Shown here: piece by piece, positions 16,920-26,290 of the stretch | Position numbering within the stretch: position 1 is the first letter of the stretch | Layout of the letters: each line of letters begins with the position of its first letter | DNA from: Streptomyces bluensis | Lineage (GTDB): Bacteria; Actinomycetota; Actinomycetes; Streptomycetales; Streptomycetaceae | NCBI RefSeq assembly: GCF_014650715.1 | Contig: NZ_BMVM01000001.1 | Span: forward strand, 1-64,000 | Length of the DNA: 64,000 nt | Reading direction: 5' to 3' | Translations under genes and position numbers: made by a program | The notes under the pieces: model-generated | Databases searched by the model: none | Told to the model about the DNA's origin: nothing | What the model saw: only the letters and a program-made list of their open reading frames with translations

Positions 16920-17136
16920 AGAGCACTCCTTGCGTGTCACGGGTGGCGGATCGGCGTGACCCATCCGTTGTCCTCGGTCGGGGGTACCGGTGCAGGACAC
17001 CTTTCTCGGCCGCTCCGTCAGTGCCCGTCGGGAGGTCGTGACAGCCGGATCCGGTGACCGCCCCGTCGTCGGCTTCAAGGGACGTCGGGACGACGAGGGA
17101 TGGGAGAGAGTGTGTTGCCAAGGCGGGTTCTACCGG

Positions 17137-17154
17137 TGCTAAATAGATTTAGCA
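17137..17154. promoter_or_regulatory. Operator for the second LacI regulator
   Basis: TGCTAAATAGATTTAGCA has perfect 8 bp arms with a 2 bp centre. It is AT-rich in GC-rich DNA and lies between the binding-protein gene and the divergent LacI gene. A similar sequence recurs at 19469. Confidence 0.8.
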
Positions 17155-17319
17155 GCGAGCATGGGACCTGCCCCGAACCCTGTCAAGCGTCGTGGAGGTA
17201 ACACCCGGGCAACAGGGGTTCACCACCCGGCCTCGCCGCACCGACCCGTACGAGGGGGCGTGCTCATCCGAAACCGTGCGCGCAGCCACCACGTCGTTTC
17301 GACAGGCCAGAGGAGTGCG

Positions 17320-18378
17320 ATGAGCGGGCGACGCGTCACCATGACCGATGTGGCCCGCCGGGCGGGGGTGTCACGGACCACGGCGTCGTTCGTGCTGGCC
17401 GGCCGCCGGGACATGCGTATCTCCGGGGAGGCCGAGGAGCGGGTCCGCCGGGCCGCGCGCGAACTTGGATACCGCCCCAACCTGACGGCCCGGGGGCTGC
17501 GCACTTCGGTGACCAGAACCATCGCCCTGGTCTCCGACATCATCGCGACGACCCAGTTCGCGGGCGAGGTGATCCACGGCGCGCTCGACGCGGCCGGAGC
17601 CCGCGACCACGTTCTCTTGATCGCGGAGACCGAGGGGGACCCGAACGTCGAGACCCGGCTCGTCGAGGGCATGCTGGACCGTCAGGTCGATGGTTTCGTC
17701 TACGCCACCATGTACAGCCGTGAAGTGCGCCTGCCCGCGGCACTGCGCGACGCTCGTGTGGTCCTTCTCAACTGCTATACGGAGGAGGCGCGAGTGCCCT
17801 GCGTGCTGCCGGACGAGGTCAACGCGGGCCGCGACGCCGCTGCGGTCGTGCTGGCCGCCGGGCACCGGGAGGGCATCCATGTGATCGGCGGCCGCCATAT
17901 GACGAACGGGACTCCTGAGGGAGTGTGGGCCGGGTTGGAGCGGATGCGCGGCATCGAGGAGGTCATGGCGGAGGCCGACGTCCGTCTCGACGGCGTGGTG
18001 GAGTGCGACTGGCAGCCCGAGGACGGGCACCGCGAGGTGCGGCGGCTCCTGGCCGCCAAGACCGTGCCCCGTGCGTTGATCTGCCTCAACGACCGTGTCT
18101 CCCTTGGCGCCTACCAAGCGCTCCAGGAAGAGGGCCTGCGTGTGCCGGACGACGTGTGCGTCGTCTCGTTCGACGACTCAGACCTGGCGACCTGGCTCCG
18201 CCCCCGCCTCACCAGCGTCGCTCTGCCCCACTACCGTCTGGGCCGGACCGCGGTGGAGGTCCTGCTCGACGGCGAGCCCGACCCGGTCGTCCACCGCATC
18301 CCCATGCCGGTGATGCTCCGTGCCTCGCACACGGCGGCCACCGCACCGCCGGACCCGGCAGCGCGCCCCGGAACCTGA
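17320..18378 (+). CDS. LacI-family regulator of the ABC operon
   Basis: I chose the ATG at 17320, preceded by AGAGGAG; the open frame extends 53 codons upstream but lacks family character. The 352-residue protein begins MSGRRVTMTDVARRAGVSRT, the DNA-binding domain, and contains a hinge, an effector domain and PDDVCVVSFDDSDLATWLRP, the usual C-terminal signature. It is likely to bind the 18 bp dyads at 17137 and 19469, controlling the transporter and the glycosidase. A broken close relative lies at 19484-19840. Confidence 0.92.
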   Translation: MSGRRVTMTDVARRAGVSRTTASFVLAGRRDMRISGEAEERVRRAARELGYRPNLTARGLRTSVTRTIALVSDIIATTQFAGEVIHGALDAAGARDHVLLIAETEGDPNVETRLVEGMLDRQVDGFVYATMYSREVRLPAALRDARVVLLNCYTEEARVPCVLPDEVNAGRDAAAVVLAAGHREGIHVIGGRHMTNGTPEGVWAGLERMRGIEEVMAEADVRLDGVVECDWQPEDGHREVRRLLAAKTVPRALICLNDRVSLGAYQALQEEGLRVPDDVCVVSFDDSDLATWLRPRLTSVALPHYRLGRTAVEVLLDGEPDPVVHRIPMPVMLRASHTAATAPPDPAARPGT

Positions 18379-18477
18379 CGCGAGAAGGACAGCCACCCGC
18401 CGCGGACGGGCGACGCGCGTGACGACGTCCTTCCCGGCACGGGCCCGGCGACCCGCACGAAGCACGCACAGGACCGT

Positions 18478-19428
18478 TCACAGGACCGGTTGCAGTCCTT
18501 CGTGCGGGGTGTAGCGCACCGGCAGGGGATCCGCGAGCTCACCGACGAAGACGCCCTCGCGCTCGTTGACGAACCCCATGAGGTGCCAGGTGTCGTCACG
18601 CGCCTGGACGAGACGCGGCGCGTAGAGTCCCGGGCAGATCACTCGCTTCGCCGCGGTCATGTCCCAGGACCCCGTCGGCGAGAGTCCGGGAACTGCCCAC
18701 ACCTGGTGCTCGGCGCCCGTGTCGGGATCGTCGGACGCGTTGGTGCAGAACAACAGGAGGGGCTGTCCGTCCACGACCGCCGTCTGAGGCACCTCCAGGT
18801 GCCCGAAACCGGCGGGCTCGGTGACGGGCGGCCCGACCTCCCAGTTGACCAGGTCGTCCGAACGGGCGTGCCCGATGACGCCGCGGCGGCCCACCGGACC
18901 GTGGCCGACGCGGGCGGTGACCAGCATGTGCCACCCCTCCCCCGCCGGATCAGGGAAGACCCACGGATCACGCCAGGCCTCCTCGGCCCAGGCCTCGGCC
19001 GACGGAGCCGCGATGTCGAGGCGCTCGTACCAGACCGGGTCGGCCTCGACCAGAGGCTTGGTGCCGTAACGGTGCCAGGTGTACAGGTCGTCCGAGAGCG
19101 CCAGGCCTATCCGCTGGACGAGGCCGTTCTCCGCACGGCTGACCCCGGTGTAGAACATGTACCACCGGCCGTCGGGGCCACGGAGCACGGATCCCGTCCA
19201 GGTGGCTACATCGTCCCAGGCCGGTCCGTCGGCGGCGACGAGCGCGTCGGCGGACAGCTGCCATATGCGCAGGTCGTCCGATACCGCGTGGCCTACGGAG
19301 GCTCGCCGGTGGCGTCGGTCCGGGTCCAGCAACGCGCGGGACGCCCGCAGGAAGAAGACGTGGTGGCGCCCGTCGTCGTCCCTGGCATACCAGCTGTCCC
19401 ACACCCAGTGATCGGGCAAGCGCAGCAT
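18478..19428 (-). CDS. GH32/GH43-like intracellular glycosidase
   Basis: I favour the ATG at 19428 (MLRLPDHWVWDSWY); the frame is open for six more codons from a GTG at 19446. There is no signal peptide, so it should act in the cytoplasm on imported oligosaccharide. The sequence has five-bladed-propeller features: WVWDSWYARDDDGRHHVFFL near the start (Asp as likely nucleophile), TWTGSVLRGPDGRWYMFYTG, and WRDPWVFPDPAGEGWHMLVT, with RDP being the classic middle motif of GH32/GH43/GH68 enzymes. A fructoside or arabinoside is the likely substrate. Its gene carries a variant of the LacI dyad upstream. Confidence 0.8.
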   Translation of the reverse strand: MLRLPDHWVWDSWYARDDDGRHHVFFLRASRALLDPDRRHRRASVGHAVSDDLRIWQLSADALVAADGPAWDDVATWTGSVLRGPDGRWYMFYTGVSRAENGLVQRIGLALSDDLYTWHRYGTKPLVEADPVWYERLDIAAPSAEAWAEEAWRDPWVFPDPAGEGWHMLVTARVGHGPVGRRGVIGHARSDDLVNWEVGPPVTEPAGFGHLEVPQTAVVDGQPLLLFCTNASDDPDTGAEHQVWAVPGLSPTGSWDMTAAKRVICPGLYAPRLVQARDDTWHLMGFVNEREGVFVGELADPLPVRYTPHEGLQPVL

Positions 19429-19468
19429 CGATTGACTCGCTTTCACAGATGATGCAGGAAAACTAACA

Positions 19469-19486
19469 GGCTAAATCGTTTTATCA
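19469..19486. promoter_or_regulatory. Variant of the LacI operator upstream of the glycosidase
   Basis: GGCTAAATCGTTTTATCA matches the 17137 dyad at 14 of 18 positions and lies about 40 bp upstream of the glycosidase ATG. Confidence 0.65.
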
Positions 19487-19840
19487 AGCCCCTGGGCGTG
19501 AGGGGCGGCAATGCGGATTCGTGAGCCGCGCGGTCCCGAGCCGTATCTCAGTCACGGGGCGCGGCAACGGACGCCCGCGCACGCAGCGGCATGGCTCGTG
19601 GGGCAGGGCGGCCGTTGTCAGGCCCGGGCGCAGCCAGCCCGCAATGGGGTCGTCGTCGAACGAGACGACCGAGACGTCGTCTGGGACGCCTGGGCCTGCC
19701 TCGGCAAGTGCCTGGTACGCGCCGAGGACCAGCCGGTCGTTCATGCAGATGATCCCCGAGTCAGGGTCCGTCGGCGCAACAGCGTCCGCATTGCCTCGTA
19801 CCCGTCGTCGGGTTCCCCGTGTTCGGCGCGGCCATCACCG
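19484..19840 (-). pseudogene. LacI-family regulator, 3' remnant
   Basis: Minus strand: DDGYEAMRTLLRRR, then after a frameshift ICMNDRLVLGAYQALAEAG, PDDVSVVSFDDDPIAGWLRP and LTTAALPHE. This parallels the C-terminal third of the intact LacI protein at 17320 (NDRVSLGAYQALQEEG, PDDVCVVSFDD). It ends at 19484 after a degenerate tail. The DNA-binding half is gone. Confidence 0.75.
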
Positions 19841-20160
19841 ACGCGCTCCACCCCTACCCCGACGGCGTGGTCGTCGCGACCAAGGTCGGGAACGCACGTC
19901 CTGCCCCGGGCGTGTTCGTGCCGGCCGGCCGTCCCGCCCACCTCAGGTGTGCGCCACATCGGCCTCTCCGAGGTGACGGTGGACCAGCTGAAGGAGGCCC
20001 GGAACATCACCGAGATCGCCAGCGTCCAGAACCTCTGCAACCTTCGTGACCCGCCAGTCGCAGGACGTCCTGGACTACGCCACCGCCCAGGGCATCGCGT
20101 TCATCCCGTGGTTCCCCATAGCCATGGGCAAGCTCGTCCGGCCGGGCAGCCCGGTCGCCG
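19815..20160 (+). pseudogene. Aldo/keto reductase remnant
   Basis: Seen: FGAAITDALHPYPDGVVVAT, then in a second frame VRHIGLSEVTVDQLKEARNI and EIASVQNLCNL, and in a third SQDVLDYATAQGIAFIPWFP. These are in the right order for an AKR (HIGLSE and AFIPWFP loops) but the frame changes at least twice and the N-terminus and core are missing. Confidence 0.72.
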
Positions 20161-20164
20161 AGTG

Positions 20165-20199
20165 CCGCGACCCCGGATTGCATATATCCGGGGTCGCGG
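20165..20199. other. Large stem-loop, possible oriT element
   Basis: CCGCGACCCCGGAT and ATCCGGGGTCGCGG form 14 bp perfect arms with a 7-base AT-rich loop, 88 bp before the relaxase start. Such dyads occur at nic-proximal sites; a terminator is the alternative. Confidence 0.5.
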
Positions 20200-20222
20200 A
20201 TCCGTCGCGCGCAATTGTCGGA

Positions 20223-20253
20223 CCGCTCCACCCCATGACCGGAGGTGGAGCGG
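20223..20253. other. Second stem-loop, possible oriT element
   Basis: CCGCTCCACC and GGTGGAGCGG are 10 bp arms with an 11-base loop, just before the relaxase start. Confidence 0.45.
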
Positions 20254-20286
20254 GGCGAACGAGGCTGTCTCCAAGAAGGCGGCCCG

Positions 20287-22020
20287 GTGATCGCGAAGAT
20301 CAGCAGCGGCAAGAAGACCGCGGGTCTGATCCAGTACCTGTTCGACACGAAGAAGGCCAAGGACCACATCGACCCGCACCTGGTCGCCTCCTGGGACGGC
20401 TTCGCCCCCGACCCCGGCCGCACCGACGACTTCGACGCCACCAGGAAGCTACTCGTGGCCGACCTCGACCTGCACGTCAAGCAGGCCCGGCGGCTCGGCC
20501 GCGCCCCCGAGAAGCACGTGTGGCACTGCTCCATCCGCGCCGCGCCCGAAGACCGCATCCTCAGCGACCAGGAGTGGGCCGACATCGCCCGCCGCGTCGC
20601 GGCGGCCACCGGCATCGCACCCGACGGCGACCCGGATGGATGTCGGTGGGTCGCCGTCCGCCACGCCCCCGACCACATCCATATCGCCGCCACCAAGGTC
20701 CGGGCGGATCTGCGCACCGCCCGCCACTGGAACGACTACCTAACCGCCGACGGCGAACTGGCCTCCGTCGAGAAGGAATATGGCTTGTTCGAATTCGTAC
20801 GCAGGTACCGCACGGCCGCCAAGCGACCCACCCGTGCCGAGCAGGAGAAGGCCCGCCGCTCCGGTCACGAGAACACCGCCCGTGAGCGGCTGCGCGCCAC
20901 CTTGCGCACGGCCGTGGCCGCCGCCTCCAGCATGGACGAGTTCGTCGATCTACTCAGCCACCTCGGCGGCGTGCTCGTCGAGATCGTGTACTTCCCCTCC
21001 GGCGACGTGCGCGGATACAAGGTCGCCCTCGAAGACGACGCCAACGGCCCCATATGGTACTCGGGCTCCAAACTCGCTCCGGACCTGTCCTTCCCCAAGA
21101 TCCGGGAACGCTTGGAAAGCATCGACCCGCGGCCGACCAACCAGCCTGGCCGGCGCAGGCCCAACGCCTGGCACCAGGCCACGGCCGCTACCGAGCGCAT
21201 CCCTCACCACCTCGACCAAGCCGACGATCAAGCCTCCCAGGCCCACCTCACCCGCTTTCGGCGAAGCCCTCGATGCCCTCCCCCTCCTCGCACCCCAAAC
21301 CCTTCGACCCCAACTCTGAGTAGCCGCGACCGCGTTCGAGCGCGCCACCCGCTCCCGCATCCGCGCCGAACACCACCACACCCGCGCTCTGCGTGGCGCC
21401 GTGCGGGCGATGCTGCGCGAGCCCGCCCCCAGGGACGGCGCCGACCTGGCGATGTTCCTTGACGCCGCGATCCTCGTCGTCATCGCCGCCGCCCGCTGGC
21501 ATCAGCTCCGCCACCACGACCAGCAGGTCGCTGCCGCCCAGCAGACCGTGATTCATCTCCAGGCCGCGTACGAGCAGGCTGCAGCCGCACCTCTGGCCGC
21601 CCTCGCCCAGCGCCGGCCGCCCCAACAGGCCGTGGAACAGCACATCCGCCACCTGCGCCAGGCCGTGCCCGAACACGCCGGGCAGATAATCGAAGATCCC
21701 GCCTTCGACGCCCTCACCGCTACCCTCGCCGAAGCCGAGACCGCAGGCCACGACCCCGAACGGCTCCTCCAGCAGGCCGCCGACCAGCGCGCCCTGGACG
21801 ACGCCGACTCCGCCGCACGGGCCCTGACGTGGCGCCTCCAACGCCTCAGCGCAAGGCCGGCACCCAGCACACGAGCCCGCGCAGCACAGGCCCGCAGCGC
21901 AGCACGAGCCGAAAGCGCAGCACAGCGCCCCAGCACTCCGGCCCACGAAACAGCCGCGTCCCGGCCCAGCAGCCGCCGCCAGCAGGGCGGCGCAGGAACG
22001 CGCCGGACGAGGGCGGTGGG
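20287..22020 (+). pseudogene. MobA/VirD2-type relaxase, frameshifted
   Basis: The GTG at 20287 gives VIAKISSGKKTAGLIQYLFD, the usual N-terminus of Streptomyces relaxases of mobilisable plasmids. The metal-binding histidines are in RHAPDHIHIAATKVR (H126, H130, H132). The frame is intact for about 325 codons, then a one-base shift near 21258 moves the homologous reading to another frame, where a TGA at 21317-21319 precedes ATAFERATRSRIRAEHHHT and a long Ala/Gln-rich helical tail to about 22020. The nicking domain could still be made as a truncated protein. Intact, it would nick oriT, probably the dyads just upstream. Confidence 0.8.
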
Positions 22021-22244
22021 TAGCCGCTGCGGCGGGTGTCCAATTCGCTGTGCAGCGCGCGTCGCACCGTCGCGGTGTCCAGGCCGAGGACGAGGGGGTA
22101 GGCCAGGAGCATGGGTGCGACATCCCGTCGTCCATGGCCGCCTTCACGGAGATTGTTGATCAGAACGTCCAGCAGCTGTGGCTCCCCGCGGTGGACGTGG
22201 GAGTGCCAGGCCAGCACGGAGATCACGTTGATGTCCGACGCTAA
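22020..22244 (-). pseudogene. Unknown gene disrupted by IS1380 just after its start
   Basis: Minus strand: the open frame SDINVISVLAWHSHVHRGEP, LLDVLINNLREGGHGRRDVA and LDTATVRRALHSELDTRR has strong coding character. Removing the IS1380 element and one copy of its CTAA duplication joins it in frame to ATGTCGGGTGGTGAG at 23891-23877, giving MSGGELASDIN and so on. I do not recognise the family. The 3' end overlaps the relaxase tail on the opposite strand and is uncertain. Confidence 0.5.
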
Positions 22245-23872
22245 CCTCGGGCTTTCATGACAGCTCGCCGGTTCATCTGGCCGGCTGTTTCTGTATGTAC
22301 TGCGGGTTTGGGGCATGACATCGGCCCGGCAGTCGCGTCGGGTGGGCGCCGGGTTCCACTGCTCCGGTGGGGTGGTGCTGCTCGCAGGGACGAGAGAGTG
22401 CTGGTCAGCCGGGGCTGGGGAGGGCTTCGAGTCGCGCCAGGCCGTTGGTGATCAGGTCGGTCCAGGGCCAGTGCCCGGCGAGGCGGAGGATGCGGCGGCG
22501 GCCGGTGGTGACCAACTGGGCAGCGATGGAGAACAGCCGCAGGCGCAGGCGTTTGGGCTCCCACAGCCGGGCGGGGCCGGCCAGAGCGAGCATGGGCATC
22601 CAGGCGAGCAAGTCGAGGGCGATCTGGACGATCTCCAGCCAGATCTGGTTCTGTGCGGCGTCGTGCAGGGGGAGGTTGCGCAGGCCGGTGGCGCGGGCGG
22701 CGCGGATACGGTCCTCGGTCCTCGCGCGCTGGCGGTGGCGCAGTTCGAGCGCGGCGATGGGACGTTCCTGGTGTTGGTGGCGAAGCAGGTCAGCCGCATG
22801 CCGTCGGCATCGGTGAAGCGTAACTGGGCGCCGGGGTGCGGTCGTTCCCTGCGGACGATCAGCCGCATCTCCTTGGGCCAGCCGGTCAGGCAGTCGCCGT
22901 CGAGTTCGGCGACCCAGGCGCCGTCGCGGATCTCGCCGTCGGGCTCGACGGCCGGCGTCCAGGCCGATGCCGGGACCTTCCCGACGGCCTCGTGGACGGC
23001 ATCGGTGATGGTCATGCCGACCGAGTAGGACAGCCACCTGCCGCGGGCGGACAGCCAGTCGACGAACGCGTGGGTGCCCCCGCCCGAGTCGGTGCGGATC
23101 AGCGTCTGTCGTCCTCTTCGGTACTTCTTCGGCAGCTGCTTCAGGGCGATCCGGGCGGTTTCGATATGGTCGGCCGCGGTGTTGCTGCCCGCATTCCCGG
23201 GTCTGAGGAGCCCGGCCACCGGTTCCCCGGACCCGCCCCTGCCGTGGTCGACGAACCCCATCAGCGGATGGTGGCCGAAGGTCTTCTTCCAGGTCGCGGC
23301 CGCATCCTGCTTCTCGGAATGCGCGATCACCAGCACCCCGTCCAGGTCCACGACCACCTGCCCGGCCGCGTCCGGCGCCGCCTCCCCGGCCAACGTCCAC
23401 ACGTATTCACGGACGTGAGCACTTCCCGCCCGCTGCCAGCGTGTCGATCAGCCGGGACACCGTCGGATCGGAGGCCACCGGCCCGAACACCGGCGGTTCG
23501 GCCCGCAGCATGCCCACGTCTGCCAGGCAGTCCCCGCCCAGAGCGACCGCGAGTGCCACGTCCAGCAGGACCTTGCCCGGATCATGCACCGCCCGCGGCC
23601 TGCGCCACGGTGCCAGCGCCGCCGACATCGCCTGGTCCAGACCGGACTTGCGGATCGTTTCCACCAGCAGCACACCACCGGCCTGGGACACCACCCCGCG
23701 GTCACCGCCCTCGACGCGGACACGCGGGTACGACCCGATACGCTTCTTCACCTGGAGAGTGCTGCTTTCATGCGACGACCTGGACCCTAGACAAGTCCCA
23801 TCGTTGCAGGTCAGGAGCACTCTCCGCGTTTCCGATCCCCCACCGGACACCCTGCCTCGTGAAGGCGCGAGG
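22245..23872 (-). mobile_element. IS1380-family insertion sequence
   Basis: The element is 1628 bp long. Its ends are imperfect inverted repeats: CCTCGGGCTTTCATGACAG at the left and, read from the right end, CCTCGCGCCTTCACGAGGCAG-like. A 4 bp target duplication CTAA flanks both ends (22241-22244 and 23873-23876), so the insertion is probably fairly recent. It carries one transposase gene, which is damaged. Confidence 0.85.
22405..23751 (-). pseudogene. IS1380 transposase with deletion and frameshifts
   Basis: It starts at a GTG (VKKRIGSYPRVRVEGGDRG) with the normal N-terminal domain (VSQAGGVLLVETIRKSGLD). Near 23405 a deletion/frameshift removes part of the linker after LIDTLAAGGK. The catalytic core then follows: QVVVDLDGVLVIAHSEKQDA (first Asp), RTDSGGGTHAFVDWL (second Asp) and ERPHPGAQLRFTDADGMRLT. 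Another frameshift near 22760 leads to the correct C-terminus IWLEIVQIALDLLAWMPML and LEALPSPG. The two defects should inactivate it. Confidence 0.85.
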
Positions 23873-24072
23873 CTAACTCACCACCCGACATAGATGCAGA
23901 GCGACACGGTCAATCCGGTGGGCCGGGCCAGCCCGGTGTGGAGCCGCCCCCGACAGCCCCGGCCGCCTGCCGCAGTCTCGCCCGCCTCGCCCGTGCGGTT
24001 GGCGACTTCCCCACCCCACCCCTGTCCCGTGACTGACTTGGTCGTGAGTGATTGGCTCTGAATGCCGTCCGG

Positions 24073-24489
24073 CTAGAGGGGCGGTACCTGCTCGGGTACG
24101 AGTCCAGCCTGGCGGAGGAGGCCATATAGGTCGGTCTCGCCCCAGAACTCGACGATCCGTCCGCCTCGGAGTCGGTAGGACTTGATGCCGGTCATTGTGA
24201 GGTCCCGGCCGCTGCGGTCATGGGTGTAAGTGAGGGTGAAAGCCGCGGTGACCCGGTCGCCGGCGGCGAAGAGATCCTCCACCCGAACGCGACAGTTGGA
24301 CAGCCCCGGAGTCAGCACTGCTTCCTCGGGGTAGTGCCGCCCCTGGCCGTGAAAGCCCGCGCCGTGGACGAGGACATCCTCGGCGACGAGTTCTTCAAGC
24401 TCAGCGACCTGCTTCGTTTCGAAGACCCGAAGGTAGCGGCGGACGACCTCGGCATTGCGCTTGCTGATGGCTTCGGCTGAGTCGCACAT
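24073..24489 (-). CDS. SnoaL-like polyketide cyclase/ester-cyclase family protein
   Basis: The 138-residue protein has the NTF2-like cone fold: an N-terminal helix RNAEVVRRYLRVFETKQVAE, ELVAEDVLVHG, then DRVTAAFTLTYTHDRSGRDL and GIKSYRLRGGRIVEFWGETD, the classic end of SnoaL-like domains. Such proteins act as cyclases, hydrolases or isomerases on small molecules; the substrate is unknown. It is divergent from the MerR gene at 24644, which may regulate it. Confidence 0.8.
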   Translation of the reverse strand: MCDSAEAISKRNAEVVRRYLRVFETKQVAELEELVAEDVLVHGAGFHGQGRHYPEEAVLTPGLSNCRVRVEDLFAAGDRVTAAFTLTYTHDRSGRDLTMTGIKSYRLRGGRIVEFWGETDLYGLLRQAGLVPEQVPPL

Positions 24490-24643
24490 GAAAGGACGCT
24501 ATCCGTCAGCTGATCGGACTCGCCAGGCGAACGTGCTCAGTCGTGGGACCGGGACGACGACCTTGCGGCCGCGGGGGTGTCCGCGAGCGTCCATGACTCG
24601 CCGGCGGTCTGGACTTGGAGTACGCGGGCGTAGGCTCTCAGGG

Positions 24644-25039
24644 ATGCGGATAGGCGAGTTGTCCAAGCGCACGGGCGTGAGTCCGCGCTCACTGCGGTAC
24701 TACGAAGAGCAGGGCCTGCTGACCAGCTCACGCTCCGACGCGGGGCAGCGTCACTATTCCGATGCTGCGGTCCAGCGCGTGTCGCTCATCCGACAGCTGT
24801 TCGACGCGGGTATGTCCAGCCGGGTGATCGCGACTGTGCTGCCGTGCGTGGACGTCCCGGGTGACCTGGGCGTCGCCGAGGAGACATTCGCGGCGATGAT
24901 GCGCGAGCGCGACCGGATCGACGCCGACATCGCGCACCTGATCGAGACCCGGGATGCACTCGACGTGCTGATCAGGGCCAATCGCCGGCACCGGGCGGAG
25001 CTGTCCACGGCCCCGGAACCGGTGGCGCAGTCGGCCTGA
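24644..25039 (+). CDS. MerR-family regulator
   Basis: The 131-residue protein has the winged helix MRIGELSKRTGVSPRSLRYY at its very start, then RHYSDAAVQRVSLIRQLFDA and a dimerisation coiled coil (MMRERDRIDADIAHLIETRD). There is no cysteine-based metal site; it belongs to the short MerR type that activates oxidoreductase genes. The gene looks leaderless or has a weak RBS. The downstream oxidoreductase promoter carries a MerR-style dyad. Confidence 0.9.
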   Translation: MRIGELSKRTGVSPRSLRYYEEQGLLTSSRSDAGQRHYSDAAVQRVSLIRQLFDAGMSSRVIATVLPCVDVPGDLGVAEETFAAMMRERDRIDADIAHLIETRDALDVLIRANRRHRAELSTAPEPVAQSA

Positions 25040-25066
25040 TGCTGTGATCTGCACCATAGTCGCTTG

Positions 25067-25088
25067 CCCCTTACATCAATGTCAGAGG
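25067..25088 (+). promoter_or_regulatory. MerR operator/promoter candidate
   Basis: CCCCTTACAT-CA-ATGTCAGAGG is an 8-of-10 matched inverted repeat following TTGCCC (25064-25069), the typical MerR arrangement with the dyad lying between -35 and -10. Confidence 0.6.
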
Positions 25089-25145
25089 TGAGGATGGCGA
25101 CAACGCCCGGAATCACCGGGTCGGTCATACGAGAGGCGGCGGAAG

Positions 25146-26069
25146 ATGGGGCAGGCGTGGGGTTTCGGCAGGTATGGCGGGCCTGAGGTGCAGGAGTTCT
25201 TCGATCGTCCCGATCCCGTCCCCGGTCGCGGCGAGGTGCTGATCCGAGTCAACGTCGCCGGCGTGAATCCCCTCGACCACCTTCTGCGTTCGGGTCTGGT
25301 CGACGGGCTCGACGGCGGGCGTCCGTTTCCCCGCGTGCTGGGCATGGAGGCAGCAGGAACGGTTCTCGCGCGGGGCGAGGACGTCGACGGGCTCGAGGTG
25401 GGTGACGCGGTCTTCGGCTTCGCACTCACCGGTGGCGGCACCTACGCCGAGACGACGGTGCTGTCCGCACCGAACACCGCGCGCATCCCGGAGGGTCTGT
25501 CCGCGACCGTGGCGGCAACGCTGCCAGTGGCCGGAACGACCGCGGTGGACGTGCTCGACCAGCTCGGCCTCCCGGCCGGTGCCGCGGTCCTGGTCAACGG
25601 GGTCGGGGGCGGGGTCGGCCTCGCCGTCGCCCGGCTGGCTATCGGGCGCAAGCTGCGTGTGATCGGCACCGGGAGTACCGCCAAACGCGAGCACGCAGAA
25701 GCCATCGGGGTGCGGTTCATCGATTACACGGCCGGGGACGTCGTCTCCGCGGCACGCGAGCTGGTTCCGGACGGCTTCGACGGGATCGTCGACCTGGTCG
25801 GTGGCACCTCGCTGCGGACGGTCGCTCCGCTGGCCCGGGATCCCCGCAACGTCATCGCTGTGGGTGATATGTCTGTGCCCGATCTCGGTGGGCGTTTCGT
25901 CGAGCGTCACCTCGACCGCGAGAACCTGGAGCGGTCTGCCCGGCTGGCCCTCGACGGAGTCCTCGCACCCGTAATCACCGCAGTCCATCCGCTTTCCGAC
26001 GCCCCGGCCGCCCTCGCCACCGTCGAGAACGGTCACACCTCGGGCAAGGTTGTCATCAAGGTGGCATGA
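25146..26069 (+). CDS. NADP-dependent quinone-oxidoreductase-like (MDR) enzyme
   Basis: The 307-residue zinc-free medium-chain dehydrogenase contains VAGVNPLDHLLRSGL (catalytic-domain signature) and AAVLVNGVGGGVGLAVARLA (Rossmann fold). The end ATVENGHTSGKVVIKV is typical of the family. It probably reduces quinones or enones using NADPH. Its position just after the MerR gene and the operator fits stress-induced expression. Confidence 0.9.
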   Translation: MGQAWGFGRYGGPEVQEFFDRPDPVPGRGEVLIRVNVAGVNPLDHLLRSGLVDGLDGGRPFPRVLGMEAAGTVLARGEDVDGLEVGDAVFGFALTGGGTYAETTVLSAPNTARIPEGLSATVAATLPVAGTTAVDVLDQLGLPAGAAVLVNGVGGGVGLAVARLAIGRKLRVIGTGSTAKREHAEAIGVRFIDYTAGDVVSAARELVPDGFDGIVDLVGGTSLRTVAPLARDPRNVIAVGDMSVPDLGGRFVERHLDRENLERSARLALDGVLAPVITAVHPLSDAPAALATVENGHTSGKVVIKVA

Positions 26070-26177
26070 GAAGTGCCCGGCCGCCTGACGCCGTCGACGG
26101 TCCATTGCGGACTGACGGGAACCCGTGGTCAGCGCATCATCAACTGAGCACGTTCACCGGTACGGGGTTGAGCACGT

Positions 26178-26290
26178 TCAGGCGTACGCCGACACTCGCT
26201 GGAGGAAGCCGGCGCAGGTGGAGGCGTGGAAGCTGTAGCGGCCCAGGCAGTTGAGATTGGCGTGCTTGAGCGGGTGGCTTCGACAGCGTG
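26178..26290 (-). mobile_element. Tn3-family transposase C-terminal scrap
   Basis: The minus strand encodes LKHANLNCLGRYSFHAS, resembling the SPxxxxHVNxLGRYSF region just before the end of Tn3-type TnpA proteins. The tail up to the stop at 26178 is degenerate. A longer Tn3 remnant lies at 34592-35107 on the other strand. Confidence 0.55.

Noticed and set aside
15540..17057. A long plus-strand open frame of about 505 codons
   Set aside because: It is the antisense shadow of the sugar-binding lipoprotein, caused by high GC in the third codon position. No family character.
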